Assembly: GCA_013002165.1 (NCBI GenBank)
Contig: JABDKO010000165.1
Span: 1 to 59,681, forward strand
Source of the DNA: Rhodothermales bacterium
Lineage (GTDB): Bacteria; Bacteroidota; Rhodothermia; Rhodothermales; JABDKH01
DNA length: 59,681 nt
Reading direction: 5' to 3'
Position numbers and translations under genes: made by a program. Under the pieces are notes generated by a model. It was not told where the DNA came from. It saw nothing but the letters and a program-made list of their open reading frames with translations, and ran no database searches. Positions 42,926 to 53,248 of the stretch are shown here, one piece after another (the first letter of the stretch is position 1; each line of letters starts with the position of its first letter).

Positions 42926-44424
42926 GCTATGCGAAAGCCCTCTGCCATTCTATGACGATTCCGATGGTATTCAGTAGATAAGCCACGAACCCAGAAGGAC
43001 CAGAACGCCAGGCCCATGAGTCCCATTCCCATTACGATTAAAGTACCAACCGTGGGGTTTGCTCTAAAAGCGACGAGTGCAAGTATTGGCGGTAACGCAG
43101 TTGGGAAAATCCATACCCAGTGCATCGCGCTGAATCCTTCATAGTTGAAGAAATTACCGGTCTTTCCAATCGTAACCCGACGACGATTCCTGAGTGCCAG
43201 CATCATAATAAGTGTACACGTGACGCCGGCATTGTAAAGCAGAAATGCCAGATGAATAGCAAGCAGGTCAGGTCGAAGCACTAAAAAGAGAGGGAGGGAC
43301 GCGACGAAAAGGATCGCGCATGATCCCTGGAGCATCAGGTACTTGGATTTTACAATTGTATGCACCGAAATATTCCGGGATAGAATGCCATCGTAGTAAG
43401 CGCTCTCCCAGGCAAACATCAGTTGCCCGTAGTTTAGTGCAAAACCGCCCGACGCAAACAGACCTATTACTCCTCCGAAAATAATTCCACCGTATGCGTT
43501 CTGATTTGCAAGGAGGAACAGGAGGTAGGCCGTTGAAAACAGGATCGACATTACAAGGTAGTGCCTGGGACGTCGGTTGCGCCACATGAGACGAAGTTCT
43601 GTCACGATCAGTTCGGTCAATACGCCGTTGTTTCTCAACAGCGGCGACTGGCTGATCAATTTCCGGTCGAGAACACGCTCTGCTCCGGTATGCCTCATGC
43701 TGAGCATGAGACTTCGCGACGACAGGACAAACACAAATAGCGTTGTCAGGGGTATCAACGAAAACACGATTCCATTTCCCATAACAACTTCGTCAAACAA
43801 CCAACGAGAGATATCGTTCATCCAAAAGGCCGTCGACAGCTGATCAAGAACGACAAACATTACGAGCAGCATAAAGAATGCTGTGACAGCCCGGCGTTGG
43901 TGAGAGAGAGTTGCGCGGAGCCAGTTGTTCATGAATGTCGACATCCCAAGCAACAACACGATGGACAGGAGCCACAGCATAGCTCCCAATGTTGTTGAAA
44001 CCGGCAGGATGCTCATGTACCAGAATGGGACAAGAAACAAAAGCGGAAAAACGTTGTGCAGCGTTACGGTACTCGTGAACTGAAAAAAATGAACCAAAGT
44101 TAGCTTGCTGATTGGCAGGTGCAGGTATGGTTCGAAATTGAAACGTGGTGTTCGCTGAAAAAGAAAGCGGATAGTGAACAGCGAAACAAACACTGCGAGC
44201 AGATAATCGTTGACGAAGGCTACGGCGTTGGGTATGCCGACAAGAATGTAGAGGGCGCTGCCGAAACGAAGACCTGACAGAAAAAGAAGTGTGGCTACTG
44301 AGAGCATCACAAGAGTCAGGCACGTCAGAAGAACAGGATGAGATTGCATCAACGGCGTTCGAAACACCGAACGAACGTAGTTCCGGGAAAGGAGCCAGAC
44401 GGTATGCAAGTTAGATGCCTTCAC
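42922..44424 (-). CDS. DUF5687-family ABC transporter permease
   Basis: A 500-residue integral membrane protein with about twelve hydrophobic segments. The N-terminal half has the RFLFQRTPRFNFEPYLHLPI stretch typical of DUF5687 proteins, which serve as permeases for the linked ABC ATPase. The start is GTG 44424, since no ATG precedes the first membrane helix. The 207 bases upstream (44425-44631) contain a minus-strand TATATTTCG that could be a -10/-7 element near 44505-44515, and otherwise nothing clear. Confidence 0.82.
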   Translation of the reverse strand: MKASNLHTVWLLSRNYVRSVFRTPLMQSHPVLLTCLTLVMLSVATLLFLSGLRFGSALYILVGIPNAVAFVNDYLLAVFVSLFTIRFLFQRTPRFNFEPYLHLPISKLTLVHFFQFTSTVTLHNVFPLLFLVPFWYMSILPVSTTLGAMLWLLSIVLLLGMSTFMNNWLRATLSHQRRAVTAFFMLLVMFVVLDQLSTAFWMNDISRWLFDEVVMGNGIVFSLIPLTTLFVFVLSSRSLMLSMRHTGAERVLDRKLISQSPLLRNNGVLTELIVTELRLMWRNRRPRHYLVMSILFSTAYLLFLLANQNAYGGIIFGGVIGLFASGGFALNYGQLMFAWESAYYDGILSRNISVHTIVKSKYLMLQGSCAILFVASLPLFLVLRPDLLAIHLAFLLYNAGVTCTLIMMLALRNRRRVTIGKTGNFFNYEGFSAMHWVWIFPTALPPILALVAFRANPTVGTLIVMGMGLMGLAFWSFWVRGLSTEYHRNRHRMAEGFRIA

Positions 44425-44631
44425 AAGTCCATAATCGGCGATTATTTGAAATAGATACGGCTATTTTTACGAAAGTGAGGGGAATTCTACCTATCGGCGA
44501 TCGAAATATAGCCTGTATACATAATTGTGCGGATTCGTCGTGACACGCTCTATCCGGTTGACCGCTCTGATATTTGGTCTTTCTGGCTGTGACTGGCGGA
44601 GTTCATCTGCCCCAAAATAGCGAGCCGTGTG

Positions 44632-46755
44632 TTACGTTTTCTTGTTCGGCGGATCTGTGAAATAGAGGTCGACCTCCCGCGTCTCGGCATTCGTTGAGAC
44701 AACAACGACATGTACTCGGTCGCCCGGTTTGAATGTTTTTCCTCGCTGAGTTCCGCGTAGAGTGTACGTGGCCTCATCATACTCATAGAAGTCGCCATCC
44801 ATATCCCGAACATGGACCATTCCCTCGACGAATACATCATCGAGTCTTACAAAAACCCCGAAGTTTGTCACCCCCGATACGACACCGGAAAATTCGTCGC
44901 CAAGATGTCTCTCAAGGTACTGAACCTGCTTCAGCCGAATAGATTCCCGCTCGGCATTTGTGGCAACTTTCTCTCGTTCCGAACAGTGTCGACAGATAGG
45001 TCCAAGGTCTTCTGCTTCTCCATCCAGATATCCATGGACCCGTTTCAGGACCCTATGTGCGAGCAGATCCGGGTAGCGCCGAATAGGAGACGTAAAATGG
45101 GTATACGATTCTTCCGCAAGGCCGAAGTGCCCGATATTGTCGGGTGAGTAGATCGCCTTGGACATCGCTCGCAACGTTGCATCTTCAATGATAGCTGCTT
45201 CCGGACGGTCCTTGAACTCATCCAGCAGGTTTTGAAGATCTGTTGGCGATACGGCACCCTGTCGATGCTCGAGCTTCACCCCAAAAGCTTTTACATAGTC
45301 CGCTAGTTTGATTATCTGATCTCTGTTCGGGATGTCGTGGATCCGAAAAACGAATTCCGTGTTTTCAAATTTGTCGATCATCAGTGTTGCAACGGCCTTA
45401 TTGGCCAGGAGCATGAACTCTTCAATCAGTCTGTTCGACATTTTGCGTTCGCGAAGAACAATCGCGTCAGGCGTGCCGTCCGGGTTAAGCTTCACTTTCA
45501 CATCGGGCATGTCAAAGTCTATTGCCCCTATCCGCACCCGATTTGCATTAAGTGTTCTCGCAAGTGAGGCAGCCAGAAGTAGATCAGTTTCAAGTTCATC
45601 GGCCGGTGCATCGTTGTCGAGGACTTCCTGGGCCTGCTCATAGGACATCCGCCGTCGCGAATGAATGATGCTTGGAACGACTTCTGTCGATTGCACGTCA
45701 CCTGAAGCATCTATTCTTAGGATGCACGAAAATGCAAATCGATCTTCGTTCGGGACCAGCGAACAAGCATTATTTGATAGCACTTCGGGTAACATGGGAA
45801 TTACCCTGTCAACAAGGTATACGCTGGTCCCGCGTTTGCGGGCCTCTGCATCGACAAGAGTTCCCGGTCGCACATAATGGCTCACGTCCGCGATGTGAAC
45901 ACCTACCTCGAATGTACCATCTTTCAGGGTCCTGATGTGGAGGGCATCGTCGAAGTCCTTGGCATCTTCCGGGTCAATGGTAAACACTCTGAGATGGCGC
46001 AGGTCTTTTCGGAATCCGGTATCGTCTTCCATCCGGGCTGCCGTCTCCTCAGCCTCTCTGTCAATCTCTTCCGGAAAACCTTCCCGGACGCCAATATCTA
46101 CGGCAATGGACAACACCTGAACGGCGGGATCGTCCGCGGATCCCAGGATTGACAGTATGCGCCCTTCGGGAGCACCATGAGGACTCTCAAATCGATCGAT
46201 TGATACGACAACTTTCTGGCCTTTTGTCGCTCCGTTGAAGTCAGCAGCGTCGACAAAAATATCGTGAACGAGTTTTTGATTGTCAGGCTTTACAAATGCA
46301 TGTTGCCCGTTTCGGTAGAAGGACCCTACAGCCGTTGTCCGACCTCGTTCGAGTATCTCAAGGACTTCACCCTCACGACGCGAATCGTTCCGGCGGGGTG
46401 CAGCCAGCCCGATAAGCACTTTGTCGCCGTCCAGTGCGGTTCCCATATTGCCCGGCGAGATGAAAGCGTCAGGGCCGCCATCATCGATCGAAACGAACCC
46501 GAATCCCTTCGGATGAACCGTCAGCCAGCCCTCCTTGCGACCCGATTTTTTTCTGTGGCCTAGTCGGCCGCCTTTGTGCACTGCGACGAGGCGGGCATCT
46601 TTCAGGTCTTCGATAACCGCTCTAGCGATCCTGTATTCCTCATTGCTGAGCGAACCGATTCGCTTTGTAATTTCTTTGGGTCGGAAAAAACGCGTGCCAT
46701 TATTGGCAAGGAGTTTCAGGATCCGCTTGCGGATTTCCTCGCGGGATAAGCTCAA
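44632..46755 (-). CDS. rnr: ribonuclease R (RNB-family 3'-5' exoribonuclease)
   Basis: RNase R degrades structured RNA from the 3' end. The 707-residue product has an N-terminal winged-helix region (about 1-70), cold-shock domains, the RNB domain with the metal-binding FTIDPEDAKDFDDALHI, and a C-terminal S1 domain (GVVSGVTNFGVFVRLDDVFV). Length fits RNase R rather than the shorter RNase II. The start is TTG 46755; no ATG or GTG occurs after the upstream in-frame stop, which is the tamB stop itself. The gap to tamB is 9 bases. Confidence 0.94.
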   Translation of the reverse strand: MSLSREEIRKRILKLLANNGTRFFRPKEITKRIGSLSNEEYRIARAVIEDLKDARLVAVHKGGRLGHRKKSGRKEGWLTVHPKGFGFVSIDDGGPDAFISPGNMGTALDGDKVLIGLAAPRRNDSRREGEVLEILERGRTTAVGSFYRNGQHAFVKPDNQKLVHDIFVDAADFNGATKGQKVVVSIDRFESPHGAPEGRILSILGSADDPAVQVLSIAVDIGVREGFPEEIDREAEETAARMEDDTGFRKDLRHLRVFTIDPEDAKDFDDALHIRTLKDGTFEVGVHIADVSHYVRPGTLVDAEARKRGTSVYLVDRVIPMLPEVLSNNACSLVPNEDRFAFSCILRIDASGDVQSTEVVPSIIHSRRRMSYEQAQEVLDNDAPADELETDLLLAASLARTLNANRVRIGAIDFDMPDVKVKLNPDGTPDAIVLRERKMSNRLIEEFMLLANKAVATLMIDKFENTEFVFRIHDIPNRDQIIKLADYVKAFGVKLEHRQGAVSPTDLQNLLDEFKDRPEAAIIEDATLRAMSKAIYSPDNIGHFGLAEESYTHFTSPIRRYPDLLAHRVLKRVHGYLDGEAEDLGPICRHCSEREKVATNAERESIRLKQVQYLERHLGDEFSGVVSGVTNFGVFVRLDDVFVEGMVHVRDMDGDFYEYDEATYTLRGTQRGKTFKPGDRVHVVVVSTNAETREVDLYFTDPPNKKT

Positions 46756-46764
46756 ACTAATTGT

Positions 46765-49700
46765 CTAGTTGGTGGGAGGGCTGCTTCCGGCAGTCGTCGG
46801 TTGCGGAGCGTCGGGCGGATCAGTGGCATCGTCGCTTCGCCCGAACAGTTTACGGAAAAAGCGTTTCCATGTTGAGAATTCTGTCTGATAGGATAATCCT
46901 GCACCTGTCGTATTCGTCAGAAACGACTCTTCAGCGAGCACATCTCCCTCACGCCGGTAGAATACCTCTACGGAGACACTCGGGTTAAGCCGGACCTCGA
47001 CAACAAATTCACCCTGAAGGCTTTGCTGGTTGGCAGTCACGTCTGAGCGCGCTCCCTGATAGACGCCCTGACCGCGAATGACCAATCGTTCGTCGAGGAG
47101 TCTCAAGGCAATCCCGTACGTGACATCGAGCTCCTGAGCATTGTCCCCCTGAATTCCGAAACTGAAATCGATGTTGGGTAGCGCCTCATTGATATACCTG
47201 TTAAGCTGGCTTGCCACGAGTTGGGACAAGCTGTTGAAGGCGGACGTCGTCAGAGCTTCAGTATTGGTGCCCTGGGTCGTAAGCAGGAAAGAATTGGTTA
47301 GCAACACACTGGTCGCGTATTCCGTTGCCCGTTCCGGCTGATTGAGTATCGCTTCAATACTATCATAGGAGGTCGAAATGTTACGATCTGAACGGTCTAC
47401 CTCAAGTGAAAGATTTACCGCCGGTGTAGCGACACGTCCGGTAATATTCAGGCGTACTACAAGCGGAATAAGAGACTGGTTTGCATCCTGATTTGCTGAC
47501 GGTAAGCCTGCTCTCGATGCCCGCGTTCGGTAGGAAGCCGGGATATTCAGTTGGGCATTCGTCGGATCGCCATCCCATGTTATTACTCCGCCATCGTCGA
47601 GATCAAATCGTCTGACAAATACTTCTCCAGCGGTAAATAAGTAATCGCCTCCTGTGGCAAGGAAGGTGCCATATGTTGCAAATTCTCCGCCGGTTCGCTG
47701 GATTTGTACACGAGCGTTTCCTACTGCATTTATAACATCGCCTACCAACGGGTCGATTACCAGATGCACGGTCGATCCCTGGGGCGCCTGTATGTTCAAA
47801 TCCATGTCGAGGCCATCCAGAAATGACCGCTCACCAACGGGCCGGCGCGCCAGGACATTCTTTCGTTGATTGCGGCGCGTCAGATCCGGCACGACGCCTG
47901 TCGAGTCTGTAAACACGATGAAGCTGGCATCAGAAATGGACGTTGCTTCGACCAGGGGAATAAACAATTCTGATTCCGGCGTTGTAACTGCGTTGTCTGA
48001 TGAAAGCAGTGCACCGGAGATCGGTCCCGTTAAAGTCGCATCGCCGCTAACCCGAATGTTTCCATAGAACGGCAGGTCGTCGCTGTCCATGACATTCATG
48101 ATTTCAAGGTCCGCCAGCGAGCCGTTCAGTCCAAGCGAGAAGAAACTGTAGTCGTTAAACAACACTGATCCTTCAAGTAGTGCAGTACCGCCTGCGTCGT
48201 CAACGATCTCCGAGGCAATAATGTATATGCCTCTGTCATCGACTTCAACTTCGCCATCGATTGCGTAGTGCAGGTTGAACCTGGGGACGCGAAAGTCGCC
48301 ATCGATCACTTCCAAACGAGCGTCAAAAACCGGACTAGTTACTGCCCCGGTAATAGAGCCAGTGCCGGTAAGGTACCCGGTGACATCATCTATCGTAGAT
48401 GAAAAGATGTATTCGAAAAAGAAAAGATCCGCACGGTCAATGTTAATATCCAGGTCAAGTATTCGCGACGTTTGTTGAGGGTCCCTTTTAATAACACCGG
48501 TCAGTGACAGAGAGTTATTGGTAAGTAAGAGGGCTGACTCGGCGGTCGGCGTCGAAGGCCTGATTGATGCATTCAGCGCAATCTGGTTTTCAAGGGCACT
48601 GAATGATGATGCTGCCTCAACGTCTCCGAGGATCCGGTTGTCAAGAGCAAGGCTGGCAACACGCATATCACCAAGTACGACCGGCGTATCCTCACCATTC
48701 GTCAAACTAAGATTGGCATCCAGACGACCACCGATGGGTTTACGCAGGCTGAATACCTGGGATAGGTCATCAAGAGAAAGATTCGACGATTGCAGGCGCA
48801 GTGTGTCTGCCGGGAGTCTTGAAAAAGTCCCGTCGAGCCTGACAAATTCAGTTGCAGCTGCAAATTCCTGTTGACGAACAACCTCGATACTATCGGCTAC
48901 GATTGCATCGCGAAAAATGCTGATATTACGCTCTCCGTTAAGCGCAAGGCGATATGTCGATGATTCAATTGACAATCTGTCCAGCAGGAGGAAAGTGCCC
49001 GCTGCTGAGTTCTCTATACGACCGGAAATATCCAGAGGGCTAATTCCATCCGCATTTGTACTGCTCAACGTCACGGAACCAATGCGGTCGGTCATTGCCA
49101 CTGCGAGTCTGGGAGCGGCGAGCCTCTGGAGTTTGTACGCGCCGTAAGAACCAGATACCGTTGCTACAAAATCGACAACGCTAGTCGAATCGCTGGTGAC
49201 TGCAGCAGAGATGTTGAGCGACGTTTGCATGCTATCCATGCTCGCACCACTTACATGGAGGGTGTCCGCCATGGTGTCTATCGAACCAACGAAGGTATCG
49301 CTCGTGATGTCGGCTCTCATCGTAATCGCCAGCTTGACCCCTTCGATGCTGACTCCTGGTATTGCGACTTGAATGGGGACCAGGTCGTCCATTGCAAGAG
49401 ACCCCTCGAGACGAACAGGTTTGACCGTCGTGCTCGTGTAGGATCGGATGTCATTTCCGGCTTCCTGAACAGTGCTGCGTGGCTTTACCAGTTCTCCTGC
49501 ACGATCAGCAAATACCGACCCCCAGTGTTTTCGCTGGTCGAGAAGAGAGGCAAAGTCCTGATCCGCGGTAATCGTACCATTGATTATATCGCCTGTCAGG
49601 ACCAGACTGGTCTTACCAGCTTCGCTGACAAAATTGATCGATGTGCGTCGTGTATCCAGATAGCTTGCGTCTACTCCGGGCGAGGCGATTCTTGACGAGT

Positions 49701-51300
49701 CCGACTCGATCTCAAAGGTTGCCCTTAGATCTTCCAGTGATATCCCGCTTCCCTCAAGGCGCACTTGTGTGTTCAGATTCTCGAAGCGGCCAAGGCTCTC
49801 ATTCATTGAGCCAGCATTCAACTCGCGTGACACAAAATTCGCCTCGAAGGTCGGTCTGTCCGGAGCCAGATCCACCGACATGCCACCAACCAGGGTGCCG
49901 TTTCCCTGGCGGACCCGGACATCTCCTGTAAAAAGTTGGTTCGAATACGAACCATTGACAACGGTGCTGTCGAGATATAGGCCGGCGATCTCAGAGGATT
50001 CAAGGTCCGCGACAAGTTCAATGCCTCTACCGTCCACACTTTTCTGTGAACGGAATTCAATCTGACCGGTGATGTCAGAATCGAATGCGTCGTTTGCCAG
50101 CAATACACCCGGATTCAAATCAGCGACACTGAGCGCACCACTCATGCGCTGGTTGTTACCGGAAGAATATCCGAAGGTGCCGGCAGCGTATCCAGCATTC
50201 GATTGCAATAATAGATCGCGAAAAGTGGATCGCAGCTCTCTGGTTTCAAAATCGAACGAGCCGGAAACCGGGGAGCCGAAACTGAGTGAATCGACCTCCG
50301 TTAGCTGACGAATATTTGCGAATGGGATCAGCGCGTCGAGGTCTTTGGAAAAAATTGACTCCGATCGAAGGATGCCCTCGACTGCCAGTGAATCGGGTAA
50401 GCCATTGAGTGAGCCGTCGAACTCGAGAACGCTGCGCCTCGTTGTAAATCGTCCTTCTGCGAGTCGTAAGTCGTTAGATGGTCCGCTGGCTGAAAAGCTG
50501 GCGGTAAACGTGCTGCGGAATTTCCAGAGGGGAAGCACCTCAAGAATTCTTTCGTTGTCAATTTCATCAAGGTCGACATCAAGCGAGACGATTCCGTTGT
50601 CAAAACCAATTGGTTTATCATCTTCAATCGCTTGAATAAAGCCGGCAACCGTGACTGACATAGTACCCGACCGAATGAGAAGATCATTCAGGAAAATCTG
50701 ATCGGGCTCAATGACAACTTGCCCCCGGATATCGTCGACAGTTATTCCGGTACTATCTACATACCCGCCAAAACGGTACAAATCGACGATTCGGGATGAA
50801 CTCGTCCAGTCGATTGCTCCACTGATGCTCGCAAATCGCATTGCGCTATTACCAAAATCATGCAGGCGTCCATCGCTGATGCGCCTGTACATATCCTTTG
50901 GCGAGCTCGTGGTGAGATCGATATTCTCAAGCTCAATGTCAGCTACGCGGAATTCGAACGGGTCCGACTGAGAGTCCGACGTCCGACGGGTTAATGCTGC
51001 AAGTAAATTCCAGTGGCCCGACGAGTCCGCGGTTGCCTTCAAGTGAATCCCGTCAGCGCGAACCGAAGAGAACTGCAGTCTTCGCCTGAACAATTCCGTC
51101 CATGACGGATTTATAACGAGCCGATCCACGGTTGCCACAACTGCTCCAGTCGAATCGTAGACCTGAACATTGTCTGCGAAAAGCCTGTAGACAAGATCGC
51201 CGCGCAATTCGCCGATCTCGAGTGTGCCAACGAACTGCTTTTCAAAGGACCGCTCGATTTGGGCTCTCAGTCCGTCACGCCCGACCTGAGTCCTTGTCAT
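46765..51300 (-). CDS. tamB: translocation/assembly module TamB (AsmA-like, DUF490)
   Basis: TamB-like proteins bridge the periplasm as long beta-taco tubes and move phospholipids or assist outer-membrane assembly. The 1511-residue product has the N-terminal TRTQVGRDGLRAQIE region, long repeated beta structure, and the C-terminal DUF490 domain (NIDFSFGIQGDNAQELDVTY, VIRGQGVYQGARSDV). The first canonical in-frame start is ATG 51300, but it lacks the membrane anchor. The frame stays open back to base 51426 and there encodes a clear membrane helix (VVGYTLLLGTIVFFAM), with no ATG, GTG or TTG in it. The true start is probably a rare codon between 51313 and 51426. Operon: aroB-tamB-rnr. Confidence 0.88.
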   Translation of the reverse strand: MTRTQVGRDGLRAQIERSFEKQFVGTLEIGELRGDLVYRLFADNVQVYDSTGAVVATVDRLVINPSWTELFRRRLQFSSVRADGIHLKATADSSGHWNLLAALTRRTSDSQSDPFEFRVADIELENIDLTTSSPKDMYRRISDGRLHDFGNSAMRFASISGAIDWTSSSRIVDLYRFGGYVDSTGITVDDIRGQVVIEPDQIFLNDLLIRSGTMSVTVAGFIQAIEDDKPIGFDNGIVSLDVDLDEIDNERILEVLPLWKFRSTFTASFSASGPSNDLRLAEGRFTTRRSVLEFDGSLNGLPDSLAVEGILRSESIFSKDLDALIPFANIRQLTEVDSLSFGSPVSGSFDFETRELRSTFRDLLLQSNAGYAAGTFGYSSGNNQRMSGALSVADLNPGVLLANDAFDSDITGQIEFRSQKSVDGRGIELVADLESSEIAGLYLDSTVVNGSYSNQLFTGDVRVRQGNGTLVGGMSVDLAPDRPTFEANFVSRELNAGSMNESLGRFENLNTQVRLEGSGISLEDLRATFEIESDSSRIASPGVDASYLDTRRTSINFVSEAGKTSLVLTGDIINGTITADQDFASLLDQRKHWGSVFADRAGELVKPRSTVQEAGNDIRSYTSTTVKPVRLEGSLAMDDLVPIQVAIPGVSIEGVKLAITMRADITSDTFVGSIDTMADTLHVSGASMDSMQTSLNISAAVTSDSTSVVDFVATVSGSYGAYKLQRLAAPRLAVAMTDRIGSVTLSSTNADGISPLDISGRIENSAAGTFLLLDRLSIESSTYRLALNGERNISIFRDAIVADSIEVVRQQEFAAATEFVRLDGTFSRLPADTLRLQSSNLSLDDLSQVFSLRKPIGGRLDANLSLTNGEDTPVVLGDMRVASLALDNRILGDVEAASSFSALENQIALNASIRPSTPTAESALLLTNNSLSLTGVIKRDPQQTSRILDLDINIDRADLFFFEYIFSSTIDDVTGYLTGTGSITGAVTSPVFDARLEVIDGDFRVPRFNLHYAIDGEVEVDDRGIYIIASEIVDDAGGTALLEGSVLFNDYSFFSLGLNGSLADLEIMNVMDSDDLPFYGNIRVSGDATLTGPISGALLSSDNAVTTPESELFIPLVEATSISDASFIVFTDSTGVVPDLTRRNQRKNVLARRPVGERSFLDGLDMDLNIQAPQGSTVHLVIDPLVGDVINAVGNARVQIQRTGGEFATYGTFLATGGDYLFTAGEVFVRRFDLDDGGVITWDGDPTNAQLNIPASYRTRASRAGLPSANQDANQSLIPLVVRLNITGRVATPAVNLSLEVDRSDRNISTSYDSIEAILNQPERATEYATSVLLTNSFLLTTQGTNTEALTTSAFNSLSQLVASQLNRYINEALPNIDFSFGIQGDNAQELDVTYGIALRLLDERLVIRGQGVYQGARSDVTANQQSLQGEFVVEVRLNPSVSVEVFYRREGDVLAEESFLTNTTGAGLSYQTEFSTWKRFFRKLFGRSDDATDPPDAPQPTTAGSSPPTN

Positions 51301-51481
51301 CGCAAAGAATACGATGGTGCCTAGCAGGAGGGTGTACCCTACTACCTTGATCGTTCCCCGTGGTATGTGGAGGAGGAATCGGATGGCCGCAGAACGAGGG
51401 GTTGGTGGATAAAGTAATTGTACGTTCTATGGCAACGATAGTGCCATAATGCGGCATTGTCGCTTATCGCTGGGATAATAA

Positions 51482-52567
51482 CTACTGGATGTGGTCGAGC
51501 ATTTCGGTCCATGCCAAACGAAAATCAGCTTTCCCGATTTCCGAATCGAGAAACGGTTTCCCAATCTGCTCAAGGAGTACGAATGGGACCGTACCGCCCT
51601 GCCTCTTCTTGTCCGTAACGGTGGCCGAGAAGATTACTTCCGGGTCGAGATCACGTATTCGTTCGTTGATGTTCATGCTTTCAAGAAGTTTGTACACAAG
51701 GGAACGGTCAACCTCGAAAGACCTGAGGCGCGACAATTCGATAGCGACTGCCATGCCGCATGCTACTGCTTCTCCATGCAAAAACTGTCCGTACCCTGTT
51801 GCCCGTTCGATCGCGTGGCCCGTCGTGTGCCCGAGATTAAGCCACATCCGCATGCCGGATTCCTTCTCATCTTCTTCGACTATGCCAGCTTTTACGTGCG
51901 CTGATTGCTCAACCAGCCTGTCGATGTCACTGCTCTGGTTTCTAACAATGTCATTCCACCTGGTGCTAACCCATGAATAATGATCACGGCCGACGAGGCA
52001 AGCGTGCTTGACAACCTCAGCCAGACCCGACATCCACTCGCGTCGGGGAAGAGCCTGTAGCAGCGATGTGTCACACAGAATAGCTCGCGGAGGGTAGAAG
52101 GCGCCAATCAGGTTTTTACCAAGGGAATGATTGATGCCAGTTTTGCCGCCGATTGAACTATCGACTTGCGCCGTCAGCGTAGTCGGTACGTGAATCAGAG
52201 GCAGGCCGCGAAGAGTTGTTGCTGCCGCGTATCCGGCAAGATCACCGACGACACCACCACCGAAAGCGATAATCGGGGTCTTCCGGTCAATCTGCATGCC
52301 CAGGATTTTGTCATACAAATACCCAAGCGTCTCTGGCGATTTTGAAGCTTCTCCAGCCGGGATAGTGATCAAACTGAAAGCACAAACAGGCGCCATGATT
52401 CCTGTGATCCGTTTGCCGTAAATCTCAACAACATTCGAATCGGAAATCGCAATTATTTGCGACGGAGAGTAGCCGATTGCTTCTGGAACGACTCGATCGA
52501 GGGTGTCTATCGGATCGAAGATCATCGGATATGACACACGTTGACCTGTCGCGATCTTGATGCTCAT
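51482..52567 (-). CDS. aroB: 3-dehydroquinate synthase
   Basis: AroB closes DAHP to 3-dehydroquinate, the second step of the shikimate pathway, using NAD and a divalent metal. The 361-residue product shows IIAFGGGVVGDLAGYAAAT, IHVPTTLTAQVDSSIGGKTG, KNLIGAFYPPRAILCD, the EVVKHACL stretch and LNLGHTTGHAIE with metal-binding His. Length is normal. It is divergent from the methyltransferase gene across 99 bases and is the first gene of the aroB-tamB-rnr run. Confidence 0.95.
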   Translation of the reverse strand: MSIKIATGQRVSYPMIFDPIDTLDRVVPEAIGYSPSQIIAISDSNVVEIYGKRITGIMAPVCAFSLITIPAGEASKSPETLGYLYDKILGMQIDRKTPIIAFGGGVVGDLAGYAAATTLRGLPLIHVPTTLTAQVDSSIGGKTGINHSLGKNLIGAFYPPRAILCDTSLLQALPRREWMSGLAEVVKHACLVGRDHYSWVSTRWNDIVRNQSSDIDRLVEQSAHVKAGIVEEDEKESGMRMWLNLGHTTGHAIERATGYGQFLHGEAVACGMAVAIELSRLRSFEVDRSLVYKLLESMNINERIRDLDPEVIFSATVTDKKRQGGTVPFVLLEQIGKPFLDSEIGKADFRLAWTEMLDHIQ

Positions 52568-52666
52568 ATGCTATGTGGAAAGGCTTTACTAAAGGTGGTC
52601 ATGATCTCAGGCGATCGCTCAAAGATAGTTTGTATTATACTCTCGATCGCCAACCAACAGTGAAAT

Positions 52667-53239
52667 ATGCGCATCGAGAAACCAGTTTCAGTGTCTCATC
52701 AGATTCTCGCAGAGTATGTCCGCGAGGGAGATATTGCTGTCGATGCAACTGCCGGTCGGGGTCATGATACCGTTTTTCTGGCCGGCCTTGTCGGCGCCGG
52801 CGGGAGAGTTCATGCGTTCGATGTGCAAGCACATGCACTTCAATCAACAAGATCCAGAATCGAGGATAGCGGATTAAAGGCTGAAGTTGTGCTGCATAAC
52901 GCCAATCATGCCAGGATGATGGACTACGTGCCTGCGCTTGATATCCCTCGAATTTCCGGGATCGTTTTCAATCTTGGTTACCTTCCGGGCTCTGACAAGA
53001 GCATCACAACGGAAGGAGAGACGTCAATCGAAGCATTGGATAGTGCACTACGCATGATCAAGGCGGGGGGAATCATCGTTGTCGTTGCATATGCAGGGCA
53101 CGACGCTGGAGTTAAAGAGGCGCATCGTATTCACGAGTTCGTCCGGCAGATTCCGCAGGAACAGTTTTGCGCCTACGTGTATCAGCCACTGAATCAGATT
53201 AATAATCCACCACATCTTGTTGCAATCAGAAAGCACTAG
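52667..53239 (+). CDS. class I SAM-dependent methyltransferase, YtqB/MnmM family
   Basis: A 190-residue methyltransferase of the group once called putative rRNA methylase. Motif I is DATAGRGHDTVFLAGLVG (about 25-42), followed by VHAFDVQAHAL, and the characteristic FNLGYLPGSDKSITT block, then a terminal region NQINNPPHLVAI. The Bacillus member (YtqB, MnmM) methylates the wobble uridine of tRNA; the same role is plausible here but not proven. It is 9 bases before the NRDE gene. Confidence 0.87.
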   Translation: MRIEKPVSVSHQILAEYVREGDIAVDATAGRGHDTVFLAGLVGAGGRVHAFDVQAHALQSTRSRIEDSGLKAEVVLHNANHARMMDYVPALDIPRISGIVFNLGYLPGSDKSITTEGETSIEALDSALRMIKAGGIIVVVAYAGHDAGVKEAHRIHEFVRQIPQEQFCAYVYQPLNQINNPPHLVAIRKH

Positions 53240-53248
53240 GAGCCTGAT

